Part shown: in pieces, positions 1 to 6,709 of the stretch | Numbering within the stretch: the stretch's first letter is position 1 | Layout: the number at the start of each line of letters is the position of its first letter | Assembly (NCBI GenBank): GCA_022705365.1 | Contig: JAKJEP010000016.1 | Coordinates: 9,175 to 20,249 of the forward strand | Length of the DNA stretch: 11,075 nucleotides | Direction of reading: 5' to 3' | Source of the DNA: Planctomycetota bacterium | Lineage (GTDB): Bacteria > Planctomycetota > Phycisphaerae > Sedimentisphaerales > SM23-30 | Notes under the pieces: generated by a model | The model's input: only the letters and a program-made list of their open reading frames with translations | What the model was told of the DNA's origin: nothing | Databases searched by the model: none | Program-made: the position numbers and the translations under genes

Positions 1-2
1 GC

Positions 3-797
3 CTGAACCAGTTCATCGTCCAGCGGAATCTGGCCGCCAAATCCCTGCGGGACGGCCAGCTCGGCGTAATCTTCGCCGGCGCCTTATGGCTGCTGGTTCC
101 TTTCGCCATCGTGATGCCCGGCATCATGTCCTATCAACTTTACGGCAGTACTATGAAATATCCCGACGAGGCCTTCCCCATGCTGATTCGCAATCTGGTT
201 CCTTCCGGCTTGCGCGGCTTCATGTTCGCCGCTATTGCCGGCGCGGTAATCAGTTCTCTGGCCTCCATGCTCAATTCCGCCTCCACCATCTTTACCATGG
301 ATGTCTATAACCGCATGTTCGACCGCAGCGCTCCCCAACCGCGCCTGGTATTCCTGGGCCGCCTGATGACCATTGTCTTTGTGATCGCCGCCTGCCTTTG
401 CGCCCCGGCCCTCGACAATCCCAAATTCGGCGGTGTCTTCCAGTTCATCCAGCAGTTCCAGGGCTATATCTGGCCGGGCGTGGTGGCCGCCTTTCTGTTC
501 GGCATGATGGTCCCCACCGCTCCCCCAGCCGCCGGTGTGGCTGCCCTGCTCGCTGGCCCTATGATATATGGCCTATTCCAGTACTTCGCCCCGTCCGTGC
601 ATTTCCTGATCCAGGTTGCCATCTGCTTTAATCTGATTCTAGTGATTATGGGCCTGATTACCTTCTTCCGGCCCCTGGCCGAACCCCGCAAACTCCCCGT
701 TCGCAGCGACGTCGATGTGAAAACCGCCCCCGAAGTCAAACTTTTCGGCGCTGTCGTACTCCTGGCCGTTATCACATTCATTATCATCTTCTGGTAA
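3..797 (+). CDS. Sodium/solute symporter (SSS/SGLT family), C-terminal part, 5' end outside window
   Basis: This is an inner-membrane transporter that would use the sodium gradient to import a small solute, probably a sugar or related compound. The frame is open from the left edge and encodes 264 residues with no start codon in the window. The first residues (LNQFIVQRNLAAKS) match the conserved SGLT loop of the 'NQ-IVQR-LAAK' type. The stretch GFMFAAIAGAVISSLASMLN followed by SASTIFTMDVYNR is the SSS helix that contains the paired serines of the sodium site in vSGLT. About five hydrophobic helices follow, the last ending in FIIIFW at the stop. I see no frameshift. The substrate cannot be read from this half. 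Ala and Gly codons end mainly in C, unlike the next gene. Family assignment is secure; substrate is unknown. Confidence 0.9.
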   Translation: MNQFIVQRNLAAKSLRDGQLGVIFAGALWLLVPFAIVMPGIMSYQLYGSTMKYPDEAFPMLIRNLVPSGLRGFMFAAIAGAVISSLASMLNSASTIFTMDVYNRMFDRSAPQPRLVFLGRLMTIVFVIAACLCAPALDNPKFGGVFQFIQQFQGYIWPGVVAAFLFGMMVPTAPPAAGVAALLAGPMIYGLFQYFAPSVHFLIQVAICFNLILVIMGLITFFRPLAEPRKLPVRSDVDVKTAPEVKLFGAVVLLAVITFIIIFW

Positions 798-820
798 ATA
801 CTCCTGCAAAGGTAGCCCTG

Positions 821-849
821 GCACTGGTACCGGTACGGCAGGTGCTCCT
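821..849 (+). repeat. Inverted repeat with GTACCGGTAC core between symporter and aminotransferase genes
   Basis: A perfect 10-bp palindrome (GTACCGGTAC, 827-836) sits inside an imperfect outer repeat (GCAC at 821, GTGC at 841) and is followed by CCTTTT just before the next gene. It could be a weak terminator for the symporter gene or an operator. The outer stem has mismatches and the T tract is short, so the role is uncertain. Confidence 0.3.
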
Positions 850-852
850 TTT

Positions 853-2034
853 ATGAGATGCCCCGGTAAAAGAATGACAAAGGCAAAAAACTTGAAAAGA
901 TTGTTTCTGCTGAAGCCCCGAATCACGTTTCTAAATCACGGCTCCTTCGGGGCCACGCCCCGGCCGGTGTTTCAGGCGTATCAGAACTGGCAAAAGGAGC
1001 TGGAGAGGCAGCCGGTGGAGTTTCTCGGCCGCCGCCACAATCACCTGATGCGGGACGCGCGGGCCGCGCTGGCGGGGTACCTGGGAACGGCGGCGGAGAA
1101 TATTGTCTATACGCAGAACGTAACCATTTCCCTGAACATGGCGGCGCGATCTCTGAAGCTGGGGCCGGGGGATGAAGTGCTGTCCACCCAGCATGAATAT
1201 GGAGCGGTCGATCGCATGTGGCGGTTTCTGGCCGGCGAACAGGGCTTTTCCTATATCCGGCAGGAAATCCGCTTGCCCCTGGAAACCAAGGACTTGGCAG
1301 CAGAGGATTTCTGGCGGGGAGTTACCGACCGGACCCGCGTGATCTGCCTCAGCCATATAACCTCCCCGACGGCGATGATTCTGCCGGTGGAGGAGATCGT
1401 CGCCAAGGCGCGCCAAAAGGGAATTCTAACCGTGATCGATGGCGCCCATGGGCCGGGCCAGATTCCGCTGAATCTGGATCGCCTGGATCCGGACTTTTAT
1501 GGCGGGAACCTGCATAAATGGCTGATGGCCCCCAAAGGCTCCGGGTTTCTGTATGCCCGGCCCTCCGCCCAGGCGCTGCTGAAACCGCTGGTGGTGTCGT
1601 GGGGGAAGGAGTTGCCCTTCTCCAGCGGCTGTCCTTTTATTGATGATAACGAATGGCTGGGGACCCGGGACGTGGCCGCGTTTCTGGCGGTGCCGGAGGC
1701 TATCCGGTTCCAGGCGGACCATGACTGGGATACAGTCCGGGAGGAATGCCATCGGCTGGCGGCAAAGACACAGGCAGAGATTTGCCGGCTGACCGGGATG
1801 CCGCCGCTGCACTCCCGGGCCGACGGCTGGTTTGCACAGATGTTTGCCGCCCCGCTGCCCGGCGAGACGAACCTGGACCGGCTCAAGGAAAGATTGTACA
1901 AAGAGTATCAAATTGAGGTGCCGCTGATTGAGTGGAACGACTGGAAGCTGATCCGGGTATCCGTTCAGGGATACAATACACCGGCTGACATGAAACGGCT
2001 TCTGACGGCGCTGGAGAAGCTGCTGCCCGGGTAA
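853..2034 (+). CDS. Class V PLP-dependent aminotransferase, isopenicillin N epimerase (CefD)-like
   Basis: A cytoplasmic fold-type I PLP enzyme of 393 residues. It starts with the family motif FLNHGSFGA (about 27-34). IDGAHGPGQ places the PLP-nitrogen aspartate at D196 and the ring-stacking histidine at H199. GGNLHKWLMAPKGSGFLY places the Schiff-base lysine at K222. The pattern 'DGAH-PG ... N-HKW--APKG-GFL' is typical of CefD-like proteins and the related EgtE-like C-S lyases. Members do racemisation, desulfuration or C-S cleavage, and the sequence does not tell which, so I give no gene symbol. Neither the ATG at 853 nor the internal ATG at 874 has a clear ribosome binding site. The later start would still keep the whole conserved core. 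Codons favour G at the third position (GCG, GGG, CGG), unlike both flanking + strand genes. Confidence 0.88.
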   Translation: MRCPGKRMTKAKNLKRLFLLKPRITFLNHGSFGATPRPVFQAYQNWQKELERQPVEFLGRRHNHLMRDARAALAGYLGTAAENIVYTQNVTISLNMAARSLKLGPGDEVLSTQHEYGAVDRMWRFLAGEQGFSYIRQEIRLPLETKDLAAEDFWRGVTDRTRVICLSHITSPTAMILPVEEIVAKARQKGILTVIDGAHGPGQIPLNLDRLDPDFYGGNLHKWLMAPKGSGFLYARPSAQALLKPLVVSWGKELPFSSGCPFIDDNEWLGTRDVAAFLAVPEAIRFQADHDWDTVREECHRLAAKTQAEICRLTGMPPLHSRADGWFAQMFAAPLPGETNLDRLKERLYKEYQIEVPLIEWNDWKLIRVSVQGYNTPADMKRLLTALEKLLPG

Positions 2035-2054
2035 GTGCCGCGGGCAGATTTTTC
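2023..2054 (+). terminator. Intrinsic terminator after the aminotransferase gene
   Basis: CTGCCCG (2023-2029) pairs with CGGGCAG (2041-2047). The inner GG/CC pairs can extend the stem with one bulged G, leaving a loop of about six bases. ATTTTTC follows directly. The left arm lies in the last codons of the aminotransferase gene and the stop codon is in the loop, so the gene is probably the end of its transcript. Confidence 0.6.
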
Positions 2055-2133
2055 TTGCGGATTGTCCGGCGGCCGTACGGCAGAATAGGATGTTTTCGTC
2101 AAAATGGATAATATAAAGCTTTCCCCCCAATAC

Positions 2134-2138
2134 AGGAG
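2134..2138 (+). promoter_or_regulatory. Ribosome binding site of the NIPSNAP gene
   Basis: AGGAG lies eight bases before the ATG at 2147, an ideal Shine-Dalgarno arrangement that fixes the start of the secreted protein and keeps its twin-arginine signal intact. Confidence 0.75.
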
Positions 2139-2146
2139 TATCCGTC

Positions 2147-2926
2147 ATGAAACGAAGAGAATTTCTCGCCGCTTCCTGTCTGGCAGCGGCCGCCCCCTTG
2201 CAGCAAATGGTAGCCGGAGCTGACATGCCCGCCGCCGCCAAACAATATCTCGAGCTGCGTAACTACGAACTGGCCGACGCCGAGCATCAGAAAGCGTTCG
2301 ACGAGTTTCTGGCCCGGGCTGCCATCCCCGCCTGGAACCGGCTGGCCATTGAGCCGGTCGGCGTCTTTCAGATGGCGGAAAACGAAAACCATAATCTCTG
2401 GGTTCTGCTGCCCCACAGTTCCCTCGAATCGGTCAGTTCCGCCCCTGGCCGCATGCTGGCCGATCCCCAGTTTCTCCAGGATGGCTCAGCCGCTCTGAAC
2501 GACTCCAAAGACAACCCTGTTTTCAAGCGGTACGAAAGCGCCCTGCTGCTGGTCTTCGATCAGTGTCCCAAGGTGGAAATCCCCACGAAAAAAGACACCC
2601 GGATTTTTCAACTGCGGATCTATGAAAGCCGCAATGCCGTCATGGCTAAACGGAAAATCGAAATGTTCAACCAGGGCGGAGAGATTGCCCTCTTCCGCAC
2701 CACCGGCCTGCATCCGGTTTTCTTCGGGGAATCGCTGATCGGCGGCAAAATGCCCAACCTTACCTATATGCTGGGCTTCGACGGTCCCGAGCCTCAGAAG
2801 GCCGCCTGGGATACGTTTATCAATCACCCGGAATGGAAGAAAATCAGTACCGATCCCTATTACCAGGATACGGTTTCCAACATTACCAATCTGGTGCTGC
2901 GGCCGACCGCCGCCTCCCAGATTTGA
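2147..2926 (+). CDS. Tat-exported NIPSNAP family protein with two tandem NIPSNAP repeats
   Basis: A 259-residue protein predicted to be exported folded. The N-terminus MKRREFLAASCLAAAAP has the twin-arginine RRxFLA pattern followed by a short alanine-rich core, with mature protein beginning near residue 25. The rest contains two ferredoxin-like NIPSNAP/Dabb repeats. The first is about 34-140 (starting YLELRNYEL). The second is about 153-252 (starting IFQLRIYES), with the typical W-x-x-F--HPEW segment around 221-230. The molecular function of NIPSNAP domains is not settled; some Dabb-fold relatives bind heme or small organics. Exported versions are common in planctomycete genomes as far as I know. 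Its neighbours do not define a pathway. It probably has its own transcript, because the gene before it ends in a terminator. Confidence 0.85.
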   Translation: MKRREFLAASCLAAAAPLQQMVAGADMPAAAKQYLELRNYELADAEHQKAFDEFLARAAIPAWNRLAIEPVGVFQMAENENHNLWVLLPHSSLESVSSAPGRMLADPQFLQDGSAALNDSKDNPVFKRYESALLLVFDQCPKVEIPTKKDTRIFQLRIYESRNAVMAKRKIEMFNQGGEIALFRTTGLHPVFFGESLIGGKMPNLTYMLGFDGPEPQKAAWDTFINHPEWKKISTDPYYQDTVSNITNLVLRPTAASQI

Positions 2927-2939
2927 CGCCGGCGTCAAA
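2922..2939. repeat. 18-bp perfect palindrome overlapping the NIPSNAP stop codon
   Basis: TTTGACGCCGGCGTCAAA is a perfect palindrome that contains the stop codon TGA (2924-2926). In RNA it could fold as a seven-base stem with a CCGG loop. No T tract follows on the + strand, so it is not a standard intrinsic terminator. It lies between convergent genes and could be a transcription roadblock, a bidirectional terminator or a protein-binding site. Confidence 0.5.
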
Positions 2940-3038
2940 AGCTCTTCGATCCCTTGTTATGGGCAAGCCAGAGCCGTTCTTGGTGTCAATATCGACTTTT
3001 GACGGTTCCGCCAGATATAGGATTCTATCCCTGCTTGT

Positions 3039-3072
3039 AAAAACGGATTTCCGCGCTGCCGCAGGGGCGGCA
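3039..3072 (-). terminator. Possible terminator of the kinase gene (leftward)
   Basis: Just past the kinase stop codon, read on the - strand, TGCCGC (3072-3067) can pair with GCGGCA (3062-3057) around a four-base loop. A run of five T (3043-3039) follows after about thirteen bases. The T run is further from the stem than is usual, so this is a tentative call. Confidence 0.35.
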
Positions 3073-3084
3073 CTACTGCCGGGA

Positions 3085-4125
3085 TTACGCAGAGGCCAGG
3101 GCGCCGAGGGCGTGCTGCCGGAGCCATTTGACTTTGCGGGCGACCATTTTCAGGAAGCGGAAGCCCTGGACGTAGGCGAATTTCCCGGTGGCGGCGATGG
3201 GAGTTACGGCCTCGGTAATCAGGGCTTCGATCATCAGGGCGGCTATGATTTGCAGCTCCGGCTGGGACCAGGGGGTTTGCGGCCGGTAGCCGCGTAAAAA
3301 CTGCCGGCCCCGCTCGACGTCCATATGGTCCGGCCAGCCGCTGGGATCGGTACCCCGGGCAATCAGGGAGAACTGTAGGCAGCCGTTGGCCACATCCCCC
3401 AGGGCGGGCATCCGCTGGAGGGAATCGTAGTCAATAACCGAGATAACCTGCCCTTGCCGGAAAATCATGTTTCCCGGATGCCAGTCTCCGTGGCAGATGA
3501 CCCTGGGCAGCCGGCCATAGCCGGACCGGTCCGCCAATTCGCCTGCCTCTTCATAGGCAGTTAGAAGTTCCATGCACAAACCGGCCAATTCGGCTTCCTG
3601 GCCCATGACGCTGTCATTTTTGGAGATGACGGGCATAGCGGCCTGAATATCTTTCCGCACCCCGGGATTGGTATGGCAGGTTTTATCCGGGACCTGGTAA
3701 TCGGGCTGGTAATCCACCAGCAATTCATGCAGGCGGTATAACGTGCGGCCGGCACTGACGGTTGCGGCTTCGCTGCCGTCATATTCCTCCCCGTCGATAT
3801 ATTCGAATAGTTCATAGATGGCGGCATAGGCCTGGAGCATGGAGCTGTTGCTGTGGCGGGTTCCGATCAGGCGGGGCGTGCAAAAGCCTTTTTTGGATAA
3901 ATACAACTGGACATCATGGGCCAGGGCTACCCGATACGGGTCGTCTTTCCCCGGCGCCCGGCGTTTGAGGAAAAATTTGCCTTTTTCGGAGACAACCAGC
4001 GATTTGGGAGAAAGGATATTGCCGCGCCGGTGGGAATGAATTTCAAGAATCGTGCCCAGGTCATAGTGGCTCAGGATAATGGCCAGCTCTTTGGGACGAA
4101 ATTTGCACTGTTTCTCATCCGACAT
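3085..4125 (-). CDS. APH/CotS-like phosphotransferase (small-molecule kinase)
   Basis: A 346-residue kinase of the aminoglycoside phosphotransferase/choline kinase fold, probably cytoplasmic. The N-lobe has a likely ATP-binding lysine in KFFLKRR (K54). The C-lobe has the Brenner loop HGDWHPGN (212-219) with catalytic base D214 and magnesium-binding N219, then VIDYD with D232 as the metal-binding aspartate. This fold phosphorylates hydroxyls of sugars, choline, homoserine or antibiotics, and the substrate cannot be read here. I chose the ATG at 4125 because GGAAG lies five bases before it. A GTG at 4143 would add six residues but has no such site. The gene lies about 139 bases downstream of rpiB on the same strand, so it may be co-transcribed or use its own promoter. 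Nothing supports a resistance role. Confidence 0.8.
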   Translation of the reverse strand: MSDEKQCKFRPKELAIILSHYDLGTILEIHSHRRGNILSPKSLVVSEKGKFFLKRRAPGKDDPYRVALAHDVQLYLSKKGFCTPRLIGTRHSNSSMLQAYAAIYELFEYIDGEEYDGSEAATVSAGRTLYRLHELLVDYQPDYQVPDKTCHTNPGVRKDIQAAMPVISKNDSVMGQEAELAGLCMELLTAYEEAGELADRSGYGRLPRVICHGDWHPGNMIFRQGQVISVIDYDSLQRMPALGDVANGCLQFSLIARGTDPSGWPDHMDVERGRQFLRGYRPQTPWSQPELQIIAALMIEALITEAVTPIAATGKFAYVQGFRFLKMVARKVKWLRQHALGALASA

Positions 4126-4161
4126 TACTGCTTCCGTCCCCACACCATTCGACCCGGCAAA

Positions 4162-4167
4162 ATTATA
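4162..4167 (-). promoter_or_regulatory. Possible -10 element for the kinase gene
   Basis: Read on the - strand this is a perfect TATAAT, preceded by TGGG and lying 36 bases before the ATG at 4125. The region 17 bases upstream (TACGGA) is a poor -35 match, so a real promoter here would depend on an extended or activated -10. Tentative. Confidence 0.3.
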
Positions 4168-4264
4168 CCCAGGAAACTATCCTCTCCGTATTCAATTCCG
4201 ATACCTTGGTCCGCCGAAGGCTCTCTCCCCGGCTGGGGAAACGATTCCTTTTACACCGGCTGGC

Positions 4265-4711
4265 TTATTTACAGTCTCGTTCGGCCTCCATCATTTTCTG
4301 AACCCGCCGTTCATGCCGGCCTCCCTCAAATTCGGTGGCCAGCCAGGTTTCCACGATGCGGGTGATCAGCGGATCGTTAATCAGCATGGCGGGCAAGCAT
4401 AAAACATTGGCATCATTGTGCTTGCGGGACATCTGGGCCGTCAGTTCATCGTGGCAGAGGGCCGCACGAATACCGCGGACCTTGTTGGCGGTGATGGACA
4501 TACCGATCCCGCTGCCGCAGATCAGAACGCCGCGCTCGGCCTGGCCGGAGGCTACTGCTTTCGAGGCGGGTATGGCATAATCCGGATAGTCACAACTTTT
4601 GGATTCATTGGCGCCGAAGTCGAGAATTTCATGGCCGCCGCGCTGCAAAAGGCTCTTAATCAGTTCTTTCGCCTCATATCCCCGGTGATCACAAGCTATG
4701 GCTATCTTCAT
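4265..4711 (-). CDS. rpiB: Ribose-5-phosphate isomerase B
   Basis: This enzyme interconverts ribose-5-phosphate and ribulose-5-phosphate in the non-oxidative pentose phosphate pathway. The 148-residue length is normal for RpiB/LacAB proteins. Key sites are visible: CDHRG near the N-terminus (D8, H9), the anion-hole loop GVLICGSGIGMSI with catalytic cysteine C65, and RKHNDANVL with the ring-opening histidine H98. The start at MKIAIACDHRG is fixed by alignment to the family. The open frame extends upstream to 4870, but that extra sequence is low quality and includes a promoter. The gene lies 73 bases after the Sua5-phosphatase fusion on the same strand, the same neighbourhood as ywlF in Bacillus subtilis. 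With cysteine and both histidines in place it should be active. Some relatives act on allose-6-phosphate instead. Confidence 0.93.
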   Translation of the reverse strand: MKIAIACDHRGYEAKELIKSLLQRGGHEILDFGANESKSCDYPDYAIPASKAVASGQAERGVLICGSGIGMSITANKVRGIRAALCHDELTAQMSRKHNDANVLCLPAMLINDPLITRIVETWLATEFEGGRHERRVQKMMEAERDCK

Positions 4712-4737
4712 TAAAATCACATACCCTTTCTTTATCG

Positions 4738-4766
4738 AATATACCAGTTTTTCTGCTTTAAGTCTA
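4738..4766 (-). promoter_or_regulatory. Putative sigma-70 promoter for rpiB
   Basis: Read on the - strand: -35 TAGACT (4766-4761, four of six consensus bases), a 17-base spacer ending in TGG, and -10 TATATT (4743-4738, five of six). The TGG makes this an extended -10. Transcription would start about 20 bases before the rpiB ATG, so rpiB may be transcribed separately from the fusion gene upstream. Confidence 0.5.
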
Positions 4767-4784
4767 AAAATCGCAACACAAACA

Positions 4785-5909
4785 CTAATGAAATAATTTT
4801 TCCACCCTTTCATCCACATATTTTTTGATAATCTGCACGCATTTTCTATATCCATCCACCTGCATTCCAATCGGATCGCTCACCGACTGGTCCCCGCCCA
4901 GCAGCGCCGTCCGGCTTTCCGCCATCGGATTCAGCGAAAGCACAGCCTGGTAATGGGGCCGGTCCATAACAAAGATATAATCCGCCTGATTCACCAGGTC
5001 AAGCGTCAAAATTTTCGAGTGATGGCCGGTTATATCCACACCTAATTCCCGGCAGGCCTGTACCGCTTCCGGCGTCGCCGGCGAACCAGAAAAAGCCATA
5101 ACACCCGCCGAAACAATTTTATACATCTTTCCATCGAGTTGGTCAACCAAACAGGACAGCTTTTCCGCCAGTTTCCTGCGGCATAGCCCTTCGGCCATCG
5201 GGCTGCGGCAGGTATTGCCCGTACAGACAAACAAGATAGTGACGGAACGCATACGCCGAAGCATTTCTTCGTCAAGTACGCCTCTTCTAAGCACTTGCAT
5301 CGAATCTCCCTCCAGTTTCACAATAGTCGAGGCCTGCGCATATCTGGTAGTACCACAATTCAAAACCAGGTCAATTTTACCATCCAACTGCTCCAGAACA
5401 TCTTCCGCGTTGACGGGAGGATCCTGGCCAGCACGGTTGGCACTGGGTGCCACAACGGGGGAAGGAAACGTGGTAAGCATCATTTGCGAAACCTGGTCAT
5501 CCGGTAACCGTATGCCAATACTATTGTTATGAAATAACGCTTTTCGCCGCTGCTCAGAGAAGGTTCCTTTAATCCGTTCCATCTGGCTGACGCCGAGCAT
5601 AAAAACGGCGGTTAGGGGTCCCGGCCAGACTTTACGCAGGAACTGCCGGTTTACTAATGACAGATCCGGAACATACATATCCAGAACCGCCCGATTGCCA
5701 ATATGCAGAGTAAAGGGCTTTTCATCCGGACGTTCTTTGATTTCCCGCAGCAATTCAATCGCCTGAGGCAAATCCGCATTGGCAGCCAGTCCATACACCG
5801 TTTCGGTCGGGAAAGCCACCAGCCCCCCCTTTCCCAGTACGCTATGCGCCCGGGCTACTGCCGCCTGTGCCTCTGTGAGATCTTTTATATTGATAACTTC
5901 TGTTTTCAT
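4785..5909 (-). CDS. Fusion: Sua5/YrdC threonylcarbamoyl-AMP synthase + low-molecular-weight (YwlE-like) phosphatase
   Basis: One uninterrupted 374-residue protein with two enzyme domains. Residues 1 to about 212 are a YrdC/Sua5 domain. They carry PTETVYGLA (34-42), the KERPDEKP loop (58-65) and SANRAG (156-161). This domain makes threonylcarbamoyl-AMP from threonine, bicarbonate and ATP for the t6A37 modification of ANN-decoding tRNAs. Residues from about 221 are a low-molecular-weight phosphatase with P-loop CTGNTCRS (nucleophile C229, R235) and general acid D345 in SDPIG. The loop threonine T233 matches the residue that gives B. subtilis YwlE its preference for phosphoarginine; tyrosine-type relatives have Ile or similar there. 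The domains meet in a linker of about ten residues with no stop or frameshift. A strong promoter lies upstream, and rpiB follows. An internal ATG (codon 220) could in principle give a separate phosphatase, but I see no good ribosome binding site. Confidence 0.9.
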   Translation of the reverse strand: MKTEVINIKDLTEAQAAVARAHSVLGKGGLVAFPTETVYGLAANADLPQAIELLREIKERPDEKPFTLHIGNRAVLDMYVPDLSLVNRQFLRKVWPGPLTAVFMLGVSQMERIKGTFSEQRRKALFHNNSIGIRLPDDQVSQMMLTTFPSPVVAPSANRAGQDPPVNAEDVLEQLDGKIDLVLNCGTTRYAQASTIVKLEGDSMQVLRRGVLDEEMLRRMRSVTILFVCTGNTCRSPMAEGLCRRKLAEKLSCLVDQLDGKMYKIVSAGVMAFSGSPATPEAVQACRELGVDITGHHSKILTLDLVNQADYIFVMDRPHYQAVLSLNPMAESRTALLGGDQSVSDPIGMQVDGYRKCVQIIKKYVDERVEKLFH

Positions 5910-5952
5910 AACAGCCTATAGATGAAAAACGGTTCATCGTATAAATTGTAAG

Positions 5953-5983
5953 ATTATATAAATCAATTATTTGTGCTTGTCAA
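5953..5983 (-). promoter_or_regulatory. Sigma-70 promoter for the Sua5-phosphatase gene
   Basis: Read on the - strand: a perfect -35 TTGACA (5983-5978), then TATATA after exactly 17 bases (5960-5955), overlapping a perfect TATAAT (5958-5953, 19-base spacing). The start would be near 5947, giving a leader of roughly 40 bases. This is the best promoter match in the window. Confidence 0.65.
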
Positions 5984-5998
5984 GATTTTACCCAACTA

Positions 5999-6027
5999 TT
6001 GACGTTAGCAAATTGTCCTCTTAAGAT
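5999..6027 (+). promoter_or_regulatory. Putative sigma-70 promoter for the HAD gene, nearly leaderless
   Basis: TTGACG (5999-6004, five of six) is followed after exactly 17 bases by TAAGAT (6022-6027, four of six). Transcription would begin around 6034, only a few bases before the ATG at 6037. It lies back to back with the promoter of the - strand unit. Confidence 0.42.
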
Positions 6028-6036
6028 AGCAGGATT

Positions 6037-6672
6037 ATGAATAAAAAAATACATGCGGTTATTTTCGATCTGGACGGCACTTTGACGGAGCCGGTGCTGG
6101 ATTTTGACCTGATCCGGTCGGAGATCGGGCAAATCAGCGGGCCTATTTTGGAGGCAATGGACAAAATGGCAGCATCCCAACGCCAGCGGGCAGAAGAGAT
6201 ACTGCGAAAACATGAGCGGCTGGCGGTAGAGCAATCGCGGCTGAATCCGGGTGTACATGAGGTGATGGACTGGCTACGGCAGCATGACAAGCGGATCGGG
6301 CTTTTTACCCGAAACCAGCGGGAGAGTGTGGAAACCTTCTGCCGGATGCATCATCTGGTGTTCGACGGGATTGTCACCCGGGAAGACGGGCCGTACAAAC
6401 CCGATCCGTTCCCTGTAGCCTGTGCCTGTCAGCAGATGAGAGTTCGGGCGGAGGCGGCGGTCGTAGTTGGAGATTATGTGTTTGACCTGATGAGTGGGCG
6501 ACGGGCCGGGGCACGAACGGTGCTGCTAGGGACCCATAAAAGTTATCAGAAATTTACGGATCATGCGGATTTTGTGATTTTGAACCTGGCTGAACTGCCG
6601 GGGGTAATTGAAAACCTGGAAAACAGCCAGTTTTGCCAGAGCCGTGTCCGAATAGCCGATAAGGGATCATAG
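6037..6672 (+). CDS. HAD superfamily hydrolase (phosphoglycolate phosphatase-like)
   Basis: A 211-residue cytoplasmic phosphatase of HAD subfamily I. Motif I is DLDGTLT with nucleophile D11 and acid/base D13. Motif II is GLFTRN with T91. Motif III is the lysine in YKPDP (K121). Motif IV is VVGDYVFD with D146 and D150. A helical cap of about 20-80 lies between motifs I and II and includes IRSEIGQISGPILEAMD. The overall shape resembles Gph/PgmB-type enzymes, but the substrate cannot be assigned. The gene is transcribed away from the Sua5-phosphatase unit and lies 37 bases before the ABC permease gene, so it may be the first gene of that transcript. A short AGGA sits only two bases before the ATG, which is too close for a normal ribosome binding site. 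All catalytic residues are present. Confidence 0.87.
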   Translation: MNKKIHAVIFDLDGTLTEPVLDFDLIRSEIGQISGPILEAMDKMAASQRQRAEEILRKHERLAVEQSRLNPGVHEVMDWLRQHDKRIGLFTRNQRESVETFCRMHHLVFDGIVTREDGPYKPDPFPVACACQQMRVRAEAAVVVGDYVFDLMSGRRAGARTVLLGTHKSYQKFTDHADFVILNLAELPGVIENLENSQFCQSRVRIADKGS

Positions 6673-6709
6673 AGATACCTTGCCGAATATGTATGGAATA
6701 ACCTGATTT

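Noticed and set aside
1426..2241. 271-codon open frame on the - strand opposite the aminotransferase gene
   Set aside because: It is antisense to a well-conserved PLP enzyme, runs through a terminator and shows no recognisable domain. GC-rich codons on the other strand explain the open frame.
2833..3297. Open frame on the + strand from the NIPSNAP end into the kinase gene
   Set aside because: It overlaps the end of the NIPSNAP gene in another frame and is antisense to the kinase gene. Its composition is that of a shadow frame.
4226..4239. Small hairpin TCCCC-GGCT-GGGGA after rpiB as a terminator
   Set aside because: The stem is only five bases and no T tract follows on the - strand, so a terminator cannot be supported.
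4712..4870. N-terminal extension of the rpiB frame up to 4870
   Set aside because: The extra 53 residues match nothing in RpiB, overlap the end of the fusion gene and contain the likely rpiB promoter. The family start is MKIAIACDHRG at 4711.
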